37,163 nt of DNA from Acidobacteriota bacterium (GTDB lineage: Bacteria > Acidobacteriota > Terriglobia > Bryobacterales > Bryobacteraceae), in NCBI GenBank assembly GCA_026393985.1, contig JAPKZB010000072.1, positions 1 through 37,163 of the forward strand, written 5' to 3'. Both the position numbers and the translations under genes were made by a program. This document shows, one piece after another, positions 22,944 through 32,032 of the stretch (position 1 is its first letter; each line of letters begins with the position of its first letter). Under the pieces are notes generated by a model, which did not search any database, was not told the origin of the DNA, and was given only the letters and a program-made list of their open reading frames with translations.

Positions 22944-24535
22944 ACGCCCTGGCGGCATGCGCCGAGGCCGTCGCGGCCGCCCCGGGAAGAAACGAAAAGA
23001 TCGCGCGGGTGGCCGCCTACTTGGCAACCTTGTCCGATGAGGACCTCGCCCGGGCCGTCCTCTATCTCTCGGGCCGCGCCTTTCCCACCAGTGACCGGCG
23101 GAAGCTTTCCGTCGGACACGCCACGCTGCGCGAGGCGCTCGTACAGGTCACGGGGTGGGATCTCGAGATGATCGCCACCTGCTACCGCGAAGTCGGCGAC
23201 ACCGGAGAAACCGTCGCCCTGCTCGTCCGGCGCCACACCGCAGGTGCGGAGATGACGCTAGCCCAGGCCGAAACTCTCTATCACGAACTGGAGCACGCCC
23301 GGCGAACCACGCAAAAAGTCGACTTGCTCGCCAATGCGTTCCGGACCTTCGACTGGCTCGCGCTCAAGTACTTCGTCAAAGGCATTACCGGCAATCTCCG
23401 GATCGGCCTGCAGGAAAAGATGGTGGAAGAGGCCCTGGCCGCAGCCACCGGACTGGCCGGCGAGGCGGTCCGCGCGGCCAACAACCGCTCTGGCGATCTG
23501 GCGCGTGTCGCGCGGGCCGCGCGCAGCGGCACGATTGGCGACATTGAAGCGGTGTTGTTCCATCCGCTCGAGTTCATGCTGGCCAAGCCGCTGGACGCCG
23601 CCGAAGATCTGGCCGATCCGGGCGAGTGGTGGGTCGAGGATAAGTACGATGGGATCCGCGCCCAGGCGCACATCGACGCCGGCAGGGTCCGCCTGTTCAC
23701 CCGCGGCCTCGAGGAAACCACCGCGGCCTTTCCCGAAGTGATCCTCGAACTCGCGCCGCTAGCCGGGCCGTTGGTGCTCGATGGCGAGATCCTCGCCTGG
23801 CGCGACGGGCGGGCACTCGCGTTTAGCGTCCTACAACAGCGCATCGCGCGCAAGCAGGTCTCCGCCAGGACGATGGCCGCGGTGCCAGTGATCTTTCTGG
23901 CCTACGACCTGCTCCTGTGGGCCGGCCAACTCCAGTTCGCCGTTCCCGTCGAGGAGCGCCGGCGGCGGCTCGAGGACCTGGGCCTCCGGCATTTGGCCCC
24001 GCAGCTGCGCTTACAGTCCCACGCCGAAATCGAAGAGCGTTTTCTTGCCGCGCGCGACCGTGGCAATGAGGGGTTGATTCTGAAGCGGGCCGCCAGCTTG
24101 TACGAGTCCGGCAAGCGTGGCGGCAACTGGCTGAAGGTGAAGCGGCCGTACGCCACGCTCGACGTCGTCGTCACCGCCGCCGAGCAGGGCCACGGACGGC
24201 GCGCGAGCGTGTTAAGCGATCTCACCTTCGCCGTACGTTCCGGAGACCGCTTCCTCAACGTTGGCAAGGCCTACAGCGGCCTCACCGACGAGGAGATCCG
24301 GCAGTTAACCGCGCTGTTCAGAACCGCCACCCTCGAACGCTACGGCCGGGTAAGTCTGCTGCGGCCGGAGGTCGTCCTCGAGGTTGCCTTCGATGGCGTC
24401 CAGAAGAGCCCTCGGCACAAGAGCGGCTATGCCCTGCGCTTCCCCCGCATCGTGCGGTGGCGGCAGGACAAACGGCCGGTCGATTGCGACACGCTCGAGC
24501 GCGTCTGTGAGTTGTACGAGGCGAGCTTGCGTTAA
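22940..24535 (+). CDS. ATP-dependent DNA ligase
   Basis: A 531-residue ATP-dependent ligase of the LigB/LigC bacterial type. The N-terminal DNA-binding domain (about 1-205) shows YLSGRAFPTSDRRKLSVG and FDWLALKYFVKGITGNLRIG. The adenylation domain (about 215-415) has the catalytic lysine K235 in EDKYDGIRAQ (motif I), LVLDGEILAW (motif IV) and GNEGLILKR, followed by NWLKVKRPY (motif V). The OB-fold domain ends at about 525 with VVLEVAFDGVQKSPRHKSGYAL and LRFPRIVRWR. It seals nicks through a lysyl-AMP intermediate. Such ligases work beside the essential NAD-dependent LigA in repair. It is coupled to the exonuclease; the helicase and phosphoesterase that often complete this repair set are not adjacent. 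Confidence 0.95.
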   Translation: MNALAACAEAVAAAPGRNEKIARVAAYLATLSDEDLARAVLYLSGRAFPTSDRRKLSVGHATLREALVQVTGWDLEMIATCYREVGDTGETVALLVRRHTAGAEMTLAQAETLYHELEHARRTTQKVDLLANAFRTFDWLALKYFVKGITGNLRIGLQEKMVEEALAAATGLAGEAVRAANNRSGDLARVARAARSGTIGDIEAVLFHPLEFMLAKPLDAAEDLADPGEWWVEDKYDGIRAQAHIDAGRVRLFTRGLEETTAAFPEVILELAPLAGPLVLDGEILAWRDGRALAFSVLQQRIARKQVSARTMAAVPVIFLAYDLLLWAGQLQFAVPVEERRRRLEDLGLRHLAPQLRLQSHAEIEERFLAARDRGNEGLILKRAASLYESGKRGGNWLKVKRPYATLDVVVTAAEQGHGRRASVLSDLTFAVRSGDRFLNVGKAYSGLTDEEIRQLTALFRTATLERYGRVSLLRPEVVLEVAFDGVQKSPRHKSGYALRFPRIVRWRQDKRPVDCDTLERVCELYEASLR

Positions 24536-24556
24536 GCCCGCCTCGCCTCCTGTCCT

Positions 24557-26812
24557 TTACCGCACTCGCACCAGCGACTGGGCCACCGCCTTCAGCGCCG
24601 GCGTTCCGGAGGTGGCTTCAAACCGCACCGCTGTACCGGCCGTCACCGCCGCCGTGGCAGTCGCCGTGAGGTTGACGACACCCGAACGGCTCGTCGCCGG
24701 AATGGTGAGCGCGCTGGCCGTGACGCCGGCCGGCAGACCCGTGACGGTCACCGTCACCGGCTGCGCAGTGATGTTGGTCCGCGTAACGCTGACCGGTACG
24801 GCAACGGTTTTCCCCGGTGGCACGGTGATGTCCACCAGAGTTGTCATACTCAACGACGGCGGAAGGGCCACCACCTCAATCTTCAACGTCCCGCTCTTCG
24901 TGATCCCCATCGTGGAGGATTCGGCCACCACCGACAGGTTATACGTACCCGCCGGAGCTGTGATTGCAACCGCGATCGGAAGCAACGCCGAAGAGGCAGT
25001 CCCCGCGCCAATCGTCGCTGCAGCGACCGACACCCCCTGCGGCGGGTTGATTACCCGCAGCACAACGGGCGCGGAGAACTCCGGGTCCCGGACAATCCGT
25101 GCCGTCACCCGGACCTGCACGCCCTGGTCGATCCGCACAGTACCGGGAAAGTCGGCCAGAGTGAAACTCGGCGGAGGCTGCACAGAGAGTGCCAGCGGCA
25201 GGAAGCTCTTGAGCGTCCCGGCCGTCAGAGTCGCCATCAACGTGTAGTTGCCCGGTTTCGCGCTCGCGCTCGCGGTCAAAGTAATCGTTTGCGCCACGTC
25301 AAAGCGCGAAGCGGCAATCGGCGCCATCGTCACACCGGCCGGCAACCCGGTCACCACCAAAACCGGCTGAGCCGTCACTTCGCCGCTCTTGCGCGGGGTC
25401 AGCGAATAGGTTCCCGTCGCCCCCGGGCGGACCCGCAAAACCGTCGAGACGGCGTCCAACCGGATGGCCGGCGGCGTGCTCGACCCTCCGCACTTCTGGA
25501 TCGCGCGATCCACGTTCAACCGGCCGCCCGTCGACACCATGTCCACCAAACCGACACGGGCATCCACGTTTTGCAATATCGAGTCCCGCAGCCGGTCAAA
25601 CGGCAGCGAACAAACCGCGAGCACCAGCGCAGCCGCGCCGCTCACGTGGGGCGCAGCCATCGACGTACCGGAAGCCGTGGCATACTGGCCGCCCTTGAAG
25701 GTAGACACAATTCCCGCCCCCGGGGCCGCCAGATGCACGAAACTCTTGCTGCGGTTCGAAAAGGAAGCCAGCGCATCGTTGCTATCGGAGGCCGCTACCG
25801 CGATCACGTTCGTGTTCGCCTGCACATACTGCGACAAAGCCGCGTCCGCGCCATTCTCCCGCCCTTCGTTACCCGCCGCGAACACCATCAGCACGTTCGC
25901 CTGACGAGCCCGCCCAATCGCGTTGTTCAACGCAGTCGAAAAACCGCCGCCGCCCCAACTGTTGTTCACCACCCGGATGTCCGCTTCCGTCGGAAACTGC
26001 TTGCGCAGTTCGAGAGCCAGATCGATCGCCGCGAGCGCATCCGAAGAGGCCCCCTGGCCGCTCGCATTCATAAACTTCAGCGTGACAATCGAACTTTGCC
26101 AGTTCACCCCCACCACCCCTACTCCATTGTTGCCGGTCGCTCCCACCGTTCCGGCCACGTGGCTGCCATGGCCGTGCTCATCGTCAGGCACACAATCGTT
26201 GGCCACGAAATCGTAGCCGCGGCTACCCTCCGGGCAGGTCACCAAACTGCCGTTGCGCACGAATTGGAACGGACGCGGAGCGCTCCACAGATTGCCCACC
26301 AGGTCCGGATGCGTCAAATCGGTTCCCGTATCAATCACCGCCACGGCCACGTTGCGCGAACCCGTCGTCACATCCCACGCCAGCGGCGCGCCAATGCCCG
26401 ACGCGCCAGACCCGAGCGCCCACAACTGGCTGTTGAAGGGGTCGTTGGAAGTCCGGTCCACCGTAAGCACATAGTCCGGCTCAATGTACTCAACCGCCGG
26501 ATGTTGGCTAAGTTGCATCAACACATCTGCGCCACCCCGCACGGTCTGCAACAAGTGCACCCCGGACTGGCCAATCGGCTTCACACTCCGCACGCCCCCG
26601 GGCGCATAGACAGCCAGAGAATCGGCGTCCGGCGCGAACGTAGAATCATGAAACTTCACGAGGAACTGCGCCGGCATATTCGGAGTCCGGAGCAGGCGTG
26701 CCGCCTGCGTGCGGTCAAAGCGCTGCGCTAAGGCAGAGCCGCACGGGAGCAGAAGCAAAAGGGGGAGAAGGAGGGCACGAAGGCGCACACTGGCTACTAA
26801 GTTAGACAACAT
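24557..26812 (-). CDS. Secreted subtilisin-like serine protease with three Ig-like repeats
   Basis: A 751-residue S8 peptidase. Signal peptide about 1-29 (VRLRALLLPLLLLLPCGSAL); I9-type prodomain about 45-118 ending EPDYVL; catalytic domain about 125-425 with Asp161 (VIDTGTD), His215 (EHGHGSHVAG), oxyanion Asn315 (AAGNEG) and Ser384 (SGTSMAAPHVSG). Three Ig-like repeats of about 90-100 residues follow (from about 445). The first and third share a VxGLPAGVT block, suggesting duplication. It should be secreted and mature by losing its prodomain. The start is supported by AAGGA eight bases upstream. It converges on the ligase gene with 21 bases between stops and no hairpin. Confidence 0.93.
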   Translation of the reverse strand: MLSNLVASVRLRALLLPLLLLLPCGSALAQRFDRTQAARLLRTPNMPAQFLVKFHDSTFAPDADSLAVYAPGGVRSVKPIGQSGVHLLQTVRGGADVLMQLSQHPAVEYIEPDYVLTVDRTSNDPFNSQLWALGSGASGIGAPLAWDVTTGSRNVAVAVIDTGTDLTHPDLVGNLWSAPRPFQFVRNGSLVTCPEGSRGYDFVANDCVPDDEHGHGSHVAGTVGATGNNGVGVVGVNWQSSIVTLKFMNASGQGASSDALAAIDLALELRKQFPTEADIRVVNNSWGGGGFSTALNNAIGRARQANVLMVFAAGNEGRENGADAALSQYVQANTNVIAVAASDSNDALASFSNRSKSFVHLAAPGAGIVSTFKGGQYATASGTSMAAPHVSGAAALVLAVCSLPFDRLRDSILQNVDARVGLVDMVSTGGRLNVDRAIQKCGGSSTPPAIRLDAVSTVLRVRPGATGTYSLTPRKSGEVTAQPVLVVTGLPAGVTMAPIAASRFDVAQTITLTASASAKPGNYTLMATLTAGTLKSFLPLALSVQPPPSFTLADFPGTVRIDQGVQVRVTARIVRDPEFSAPVVLRVINPPQGVSVAAATIGAGTASSALLPIAVAITAPAGTYNLSVVAESSTMGITKSGTLKIEVVALPPSLSMTTLVDITVPPGKTVAVPVSVTRTNITAQPVTVTVTGLPAGVTASALTIPATSRSGVVNLTATATAAVTAGTAVRFEATSGTPALKAVAQSLVRVR

Positions 26813-26820
26813 AACAACAA

Positions 26821-26825
26821 TCCTT
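26821..26825 (-). promoter_or_regulatory. Ribosome binding site of the subtilisin gene
   Basis: Minus-strand AAGGA, eight bases before the ATG at 26812. It decides this start, and contrasts with the neighbouring genes that lack such a site. Confidence 0.65.
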
Positions 26826-27071
26826 AATTGGCTGGGATGCAGGGCATTTCGTCGGCCCGGCCCGGAGTGTGAGCCGGATTTTCCAATTACGAAAAATTGA
26901 ATCTAATCCCCCCGTCAGTACGGATAACCAGACCGCTGGTAATGCCCCGCTCCCAGTCTTTTCCCTTGCTTCTTTACTCAGGCCCCGCGCCTCTTCTCAC
27001 TTATCTTTCTACTTACTCCCAGGGCCTGCCCGTTGTTTCCCTTACTCCCCCTCCCCCTCCCCGCGGTTTGC

Positions 27072-27077
27072 TATCCT
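27072..27077 (+). promoter_or_regulatory. -10-like element before the glucokinase gene
   Basis: TATCCT, eight bases before the ATG at 27086, without a Shine-Dalgarno sequence. It sits directly after a pyrimidine tract; no -35 box is recognisable. Confidence 0.35.
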
Positions 27078-27085
27078 GATCGGGC

Positions 27086-28006
27086 ATGATTGAATTCGGA
27101 ATTGGCGTAGACCTCGGCGGCACCAACCTCCGCGCCGCGGCCATTGACCGCACCGGCCACCTGCTCGACGATCCCATCAGCGTCGACACCAACTACCACG
27201 GCGGTCGCGACGCCGTCATCAGCGATATCGTCAACGCCGTCACCGCCCTCAAGCAGCAGTTCTCCTCCGCCCGCCTCGCCGGTGTCGGCATCGGCGTCCC
27301 CGGCTTCATTCGCCTCCGCGAAGGCTTCATCACCAACTCCAACAATCTGCCGTACCTCGAAAACTTCCCCGTCCGGGACGAGATCGAAAAGCGCCTCGGC
27401 ACGCCCATCATCCTCGAAAATGATGCCAACGCCGCCGCCCTCGGCGAAACCTGGCAAGGCGCCGGCCGGGACGTCGACAGCCTCGTCCTCCTCACCCTCG
27501 GCACCGGCATCGGCGGCGGCATCATCCTCAATAACCAGGTCCTCCACGGCGCCGTCGGCATGGCCGGCGAACTCGGCCACCTCACCATCGACCCCAACGG
27601 CCCGCCCTGCGGCTGCGGTAACAACGGGTGCCTGGAAAAAATCGCCTCGGCCACCGCCGTCGAGTCGATGGCCTATCTCATGTCTCTTGGCGACAACCTC
27701 ACCTCCCGCGACATCTACAACCTCGCCGCCGCCGGCGAAGTGAAGGCCCAGCGAATCTTCGAACAGATGGGCCGGGCTCTCGGTATCGCGCTGGCGAATC
27801 TCATCAACACCTTCAACTTCCCGCTCTACCTCCTCTCGGGCGGCATGCTGCCCGCCTGGGACTACTTCGCCCCCGCCATGATGGCCGAAGCCTCGCGCCG
27901 TTCGTTCACCTTCCGCAACGCCGATACCCGCATCGCCCAGGCCCAACTCGGCAATCTCGCCGGCCTCTACGGGGCCGCCTACCTCCCGCTCCAGCACCTT
28001 GCTTAG
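27086..28006 (+). CDS. ROK-family glucokinase
   Basis: A 306-residue ROK kinase. The phosphate-binding loop is VDLGGTNLRAA (8-18), the catalytic Asp is D113 in LENDANAAALGE, the second ATP loop is GTGIGGGIILN, and the ROK zinc site uses H165 with C175, C177 and C182 (CGCGNNGCLE). Together these identify a cytoplasmic hexose kinase that most likely phosphorylates glucose with ATP at position 6, although other ROK sugars cannot be excluded. It has no N-terminal helix-turn-helix, so it is a kinase, not a ROK repressor. Six bases separate it from the FGGY kinase gene, making the two a sugar-phosphorylating pair. The start probably lacks a leader. Confidence 0.92.
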   Translation: MIEFGIGVDLGGTNLRAAAIDRTGHLLDDPISVDTNYHGGRDAVISDIVNAVTALKQQFSSARLAGVGIGVPGFIRLREGFITNSNNLPYLENFPVRDEIEKRLGTPIILENDANAAALGETWQGAGRDVDSLVLLTLGTGIGGGIILNNQVLHGAVGMAGELGHLTIDPNGPPCGCGNNGCLEKIASATAVESMAYLMSLGDNLTSRDIYNLAAAGEVKAQRIFEQMGRALGIALANLINTFNFPLYLLSGGMLPAWDYFAPAMMAEASRRSFTFRNADTRIAQAQLGNLAGLYGAAYLPLQHLA

Positions 28007-28012
28007 ACCGTC

Positions 28013-29491
28013 ATGACCTACTGGCTCGGAATCGATATCGGCACGGGCGGCTCCCGTGCCCTGTTAGTGGACGAAGCTGGCCGCGTGGCCGCCGCCGCCA
28101 CCGAAGCCCACCAGGAGATGGCCATGCCCCATCCCCTCTGGGCCGAACAGCAGCCCACCGATTGGTGGCGGGCCGCGGCGGATGCCATCCGCGCCGTCCT
28201 CGCCGCCCAACCCGGCTGCACCGTGCGCGGCGTCGCCCTCTCGGGCCAAATGCACGGCCTCGTCATTCTCGATCGCCAAGCCAACGTCATCCGCCCCTCC
28301 CTCATCTGGTGCGACCAGCGCAGCCAGGCCCAGGTGGACTGGATCAATTCCCACGTCGGGCCCGATAAGGTCCTCGCCTGCACGGCCAATCCCGTACTTA
28401 CCGGTTTCACCCTGCCCAAGTTACTCTGGGTCCGCGACCACGAACCAGCTAATTACGATCAGGTCCGTCACTTACTCCTGCCCAAGGACTATATCCGCTA
28501 CCGCCTCACCGGCGAGTTCGCCACCGAAGTCAGCGACGCCTCCGGCACCGCCCTGTTCGACGTCGTCAAACGCCGCTGGTCCACCGAACTGGCCTCCGCC
28601 CTCGGCCTCGATCCCGCAATTCTCCCCACCGCCGTCGAATCCACCGGGCAAACCGGCGTCATCTCAGCCGAAGCCGCCGCACTGACCGGCCTCGCCCCCG
28701 GCACCCCGGTCTTCGGCGGCGGCGGCGACCAGGCAGCCTCCGCCGTCGGCAACGGCATCGTCGAACCCGGCATCGTCTCCGACACCATCGGCACCTCCGG
28801 CGTCGTCTTCGCGCACATGGACGAGGTCGCCTACGACCCCGCCGGGCGCGTCCACACCTTCTGCCACGCCGTCCCGGGCAAGTGGCACGTCATGGGCGTC
28901 ACCCAGGGCGCCGGCCTCAGCCTCCAATGGCTCCGCAACCAGCTCACCCCCGGCCTCAGCTACGATGACCTCACCGCCGAAGCCGCCCTCTCGCCCGTCG
29001 GCGCCCGCGACCTCTTCTGGCTCCCCTACCTCATGGGCGAACGCACCCCCCACCTCGACGCCACCCTCCGCGCCTCCTGGGTCGGCCTCACCGCCGCCCA
29101 CACCCGCGCCGACCTCATCCGCTCCGTCCTCGAAGGCGTCTGTTACTCCCAGCGCGACTGCCTCGACATCATCGCCTCGCTCAACGTACCCATCATGAGC
29201 GTGCGCCTGTCCGGCGGCGGCGCCCGCAGCCCCTTCTGGTCCCAACTGTTCGCCGATATCCTCGCCCAACCGGTCTCCTTGCTCGAAACGCAGGAGGGCT
29301 CGGCCTATGGCGCCGACCTGCTGGCCATGACCGGCACGGGCCACTTTGCCTCCGTGCCCGAAGCCTGCCGCGCCACCGTTCGCGAAGTCTCGCGCCTCAC
29401 CCCTGCCCATACGGAGTTCTACCGCACCCGCCACGCCCGCTACCAGGCCCTCTACCCCGCCCTCGCCCCCTTCTTCCGTGCGGTACTGTGA
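28013..29491 (+). CDS. xylB: Xylulokinase-like FGGY carbohydrate kinase
   Basis: A 492-residue FGGY kinase. The N-terminal ATPase fold starts LGIDIGTGGSRALL, the substrate loop is SGQMHGLV (M80, H81) as in xylulokinases, and the catalytic Asp is D239 in GGGGDQAASAVGNG. The C-terminal domain shows RLSGGGARSPFWSQLFADIL and QEGSAYGADLLA. It should phosphorylate D-xylulose with ATP, feeding the pentose phosphate pathway. No xylose isomerase or transporter is adjacent, so the exact sugar is less certain. The priA GTG start lies inside its last codons (14-base overlap), placing both in one transcript. Confidence 0.9.
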   Translation: MTYWLGIDIGTGGSRALLVDEAGRVAAAATEAHQEMAMPHPLWAEQQPTDWWRAAADAIRAVLAAQPGCTVRGVALSGQMHGLVILDRQANVIRPSLIWCDQRSQAQVDWINSHVGPDKVLACTANPVLTGFTLPKLLWVRDHEPANYDQVRHLLLPKDYIRYRLTGEFATEVSDASGTALFDVVKRRWSTELASALGLDPAILPTAVESTGQTGVISAEAAALTGLAPGTPVFGGGGDQAASAVGNGIVEPGIVSDTIGTSGVVFAHMDEVAYDPAGRVHTFCHAVPGKWHVMGVTQGAGLSLQWLRNQLTPGLSYDDLTAEAALSPVGARDLFWLPYLMGERTPHLDATLRASWVGLTAAHTRADLIRSVLEGVCYSQRDCLDIIASLNVPIMSVRLSGGGARSPFWSQLFADILAQPVSLLETQEGSAYGADLLAMTGTGHFASVPEACRATVREVSRLTPAHTEFYRTRHARYQALYPALAPFFRAVL

Positions 29492-31883
29492 CCTTAGTCT
29501 GCCCGTCCCGGTCGATCAGCTCTTCACCTACGAGCTGCCAGAGTCCCTGCGGCACCGCGCCCTCCCCGGCGCCCGCGTCGTCGTCCCCTTCGGCCCCCGA
29601 AAACTCACCGGCGTCATTCTCTCTCTCCACGACACAACGCCCCCCTACGCCGTCAAACGCGTCGAACGCCTCCTCGACGAGGTCCCCGTCCTCGACGCCG
29701 GTCTCCTCCAACTCGCCAAATGGATCGCCCACTACTACTGCGCCCCCCTCGGCGAAGTGCTCCGTTCGATGGCGCCCACCACCGCCGAAACCTCCCGCTC
29801 CAAGGTCTACACCCTCACCGACACCGGCCGCGACGTCCTCCGCCAACTCCTGTTCCAAACCACCGACGAAGAGCCCGCCATCCAGGTCCTCCGCCTCCTC
29901 GAACGCCGCTCCCTCTCCGCCGCCCATCTCATTAAGAAACTCCCCACCGCCAAAACCGTCCTCGCCAACCTCGAAAAGAAAGGCTGGGTCGCCGTCGAAC
30001 AGGACATCACCGCCAAAGACCCCCTCCGCGCCCCCGCCGATCAGCTGCGCGTCCGCTTCACCATCCGCCCCGAAGGCCTCAAGCTCCCTAAGGCCGAACG
30101 CGAACTCCTCGCCTTCCTCGAACTCCATCCCGGCGAACACAACCTCGCCGAACTCGAACAAACCCTCAAAAACGCGAGCCAAACCGCCCGCGCCCTCGCC
30201 CGGCGCCAACTCCTCGGCCTCCGCCACGCCCCCCTCGCGCTCACCGCCTCCGACCGCCCGCCCCACACCCTCAACCCCCACCAAAGCGCCGCCCTCGCCC
30301 GCATCCAGGCCTCGCTCGACAGTGGCAGCTTCGAAGCCTTTCTGCTGCAAGGCGTCACCGGCTCCGGCAAAACGGAGGTCTATCTCTCGGCCATCGATCA
30401 CGTCCTCCCGCAGGGCCGCAGCGCCCTCCTCCTCGTCCCCGAAATCGCCCTGACCCCCGCCGTTGCCGGCCAGTTCTTCACCCGCTTCGGCGACCGCGTC
30501 GCCATTCTCCACTCCGCCTTCTCGGACTCCGAACGCGCCGAACAGTGGCGCCGCATCCGTCAGGGCGAGGCCACTGTCGTCGTCGCCACCCGCTCCGGCG
30601 TCTTCGCGCCCATGAAGAATCTGGGCCTGCTCCTCGTCGACGAAGAGCACGACGGTAGCTACAAGCAGCAGGAAGCCCCCCGCTACCACGGCCGCGATGT
30701 CGCCGTCGTCCGCGCCTCGCAGGCCGGCGCCACGGTCGTCCTCGGCTCCGCCACCCCGTCGCTCGAAACCCGCTACAACGTCGAACGCGGCAAGTACCAG
30801 CTCCTCGAACTCCCCGAACGCGTCGCCCGCCGCCCCATGCCCATCGTCGACATCGTCGACATGCGCCAGGAGTTCCTCGAAACCCGCACCCAGAACCCCT
30901 TCTCCCGGCAGCTCCTCGACGCCCTCCGCGAACGCCTCGACGCCGGCGAGCAGACCATGCTCCTGCTTAACCGCCGCGGCTTTGCCAGTTTCGTCACCTG
31001 CCGCTCCTGCGGCGAGCGCGTCGAGTGCCCCAACTGCTCCGTCACCCTCACCTATCACAAGCGCGACCGCCGCCTGCTTTGCCACTACTGCAACCACGCC
31101 GCCCCCATCCCCAACCGCTGCCCAAAGTGCGACAGCGACTACCTGAACTTCCTCGGCACCGGCGCCGAAAAGGTGGAAGACGAACTTTATAAAGCGCTCC
31201 CCGGCGCCCGCATCGCCCGCATGGACCGCGACACCATCACCACCAAGCGGCACTTTGAAACCATCCTCACCGGCTTCCGCGAAAAGAACTACGACATCCT
31301 GGTCGGCACCCAGATGATCGCCAAAGGCCACGACATCCCCAACGTCACCCTCGTCGGCCTCGTCAACGCCGACATCGGCCTCGGCGTACCCGACTTCCGC
31401 GCCGCCGAACGGACCTTCCAACTCCTCACGCAGGCCTCCGGCCGCGCCGGCCGCGGGGAACTCCCCGGCCGCGTCATCCTGCAAACCATCAACCCCGATC
31501 ACTACGCCATCCGCCTGGCCGCCACCCAGGACTACGCCGGCTTCTATGAGAAGGAGATCCTCTTCCGCCGCAGCATGAAGTACCCCCCGTTTGCGGCCCT
31601 CGCGAATCTTCTGGTCCGCGACGAAAAACAGGAAGACGCCCTGCGCAAAGCCACCGAACTCGAACGGCTCCTGCAGCCGGAGCCCGCCGGCATGAAGATC
31701 ATGGGCCCGGCCCCCGCCCCCGTGCCCCGGCTCAAAGCCGAGTTCCGCTACCAGATCCTCATCAAAGCCAACGACCGAAAAAAACTCAACGAACTGCTCC
31801 ACCAGATCCGCCGCTACGCCCTCGAACAGAAATGGGGCGCCACGGCCCTGGTCATCGACGTCGATCCACTCAGCCTCCAATAG
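29478..31883 (+). CDS. priA: Primosomal protein N' (replication restart helicase PriA)
   Basis: An 801-residue PriA. The N-terminal 3'BD domain starts LSLPVPVDQLFTYELP, followed by a winged-helix region. The helicase has Walker A G292-VTGSGKTE, the DEEH box at 388-391 (LLVDEEHDGSYKQ) and later helicase motifs (LNRRGFASF, VGTQMIAKGHD, QASGRAGRG). The helicase lobe carries eight zinc-binding cysteines at about 508-551 (CRSCGERVECPNC, CHYCNH, CPKC). PriA reloads the replisome at stalled forks. The start is GTG at 29478, giving the conserved N-terminus and a 14-base overlap with xylB. Placement in a transcript with two sugar kinases is odd; probably a passenger arrangement. Confidence 0.95.
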   Translation: MRYCDLSLPVPVDQLFTYELPESLRHRALPGARVVVPFGPRKLTGVILSLHDTTPPYAVKRVERLLDEVPVLDAGLLQLAKWIAHYYCAPLGEVLRSMAPTTAETSRSKVYTLTDTGRDVLRQLLFQTTDEEPAIQVLRLLERRSLSAAHLIKKLPTAKTVLANLEKKGWVAVEQDITAKDPLRAPADQLRVRFTIRPEGLKLPKAERELLAFLELHPGEHNLAELEQTLKNASQTARALARRQLLGLRHAPLALTASDRPPHTLNPHQSAALARIQASLDSGSFEAFLLQGVTGSGKTEVYLSAIDHVLPQGRSALLLVPEIALTPAVAGQFFTRFGDRVAILHSAFSDSERAEQWRRIRQGEATVVVATRSGVFAPMKNLGLLLVDEEHDGSYKQQEAPRYHGRDVAVVRASQAGATVVLGSATPSLETRYNVERGKYQLLELPERVARRPMPIVDIVDMRQEFLETRTQNPFSRQLLDALRERLDAGEQTMLLLNRRGFASFVTCRSCGERVECPNCSVTLTYHKRDRRLLCHYCNHAAPIPNRCPKCDSDYLNFLGTGAEKVEDELYKALPGARIARMDRDTITTKRHFETILTGFREKNYDILVGTQMIAKGHDIPNVTLVGLVNADIGLGVPDFRAAERTFQLLTQASGRAGRGELPGRVILQTINPDHYAIRLAATQDYAGFYEKEILFRRSMKYPPFAALANLLVRDEKQEDALRKATELERLLQPEPAGMKIMGPAPAPVPRLKAEFRYQILIKANDRKKLNELLHQIRRYALEQKWGATALVIDVDPLSLQ

Positions 31884-32032
31884 CCCCCCACCAACCTCCA
31901 ACAACCGGCACCCAACCGCGGCCGCCCCACCCGTCCCCAACCGCACGACCAATCCCCCACCACGCCCACCCTCCCCAACCACCCTCCCGCCACCCGTTAC
32001 CTCCCGGCCTTCGTCCTATACTCAAATCAGAC
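31884..32032 (+). other. C-rich, G-poor intergenic stretch, possible Rho termination region
   Basis: About 130 bases after the priA stop are extremely C-rich and G-poor on the plus strand (runs such as ccccaccaacctcc, accaatcccccaccacg). The RNA would be unstructured and C-rich, as in Rho utilisation sites. No intrinsic hairpin is seen after priA, so Rho-dependent termination is a reasonable guess. Confidence 0.35.
32017..32022 (+). promoter_or_regulatory. -10-like element before the efflux operon
   Basis: TATACT (5 of 6 to consensus) ten bases before the GTG at 32033, with no Shine-Dalgarno sequence. It likely drives the three-gene ABC efflux operon with a very short leader. Confidence 0.4.

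Larger units (their letters stand above)
26813..27085. other. Divergent intergenic region with pyrimidine tract
   Basis: The 273 bases between the protease and the glucokinase gene hold no gene. The half next to the glucokinase gene (about 26930-27066) is strongly C/T-rich and G-poor on the plus strand, ending in tccccctccccc. Near 26881-26900 lies a small CAATT/AATTG inverted repeat. No riboswitch or known RNA was recognised. Confidence 0.6.

Noticed and set aside
29397-31982. An 861-codon open frame on the minus strand
   Set aside because: It is antisense to priA and consists of Gly/Glu/Ala/Val-rich sequence without motifs; the priA frame has full domain structure.
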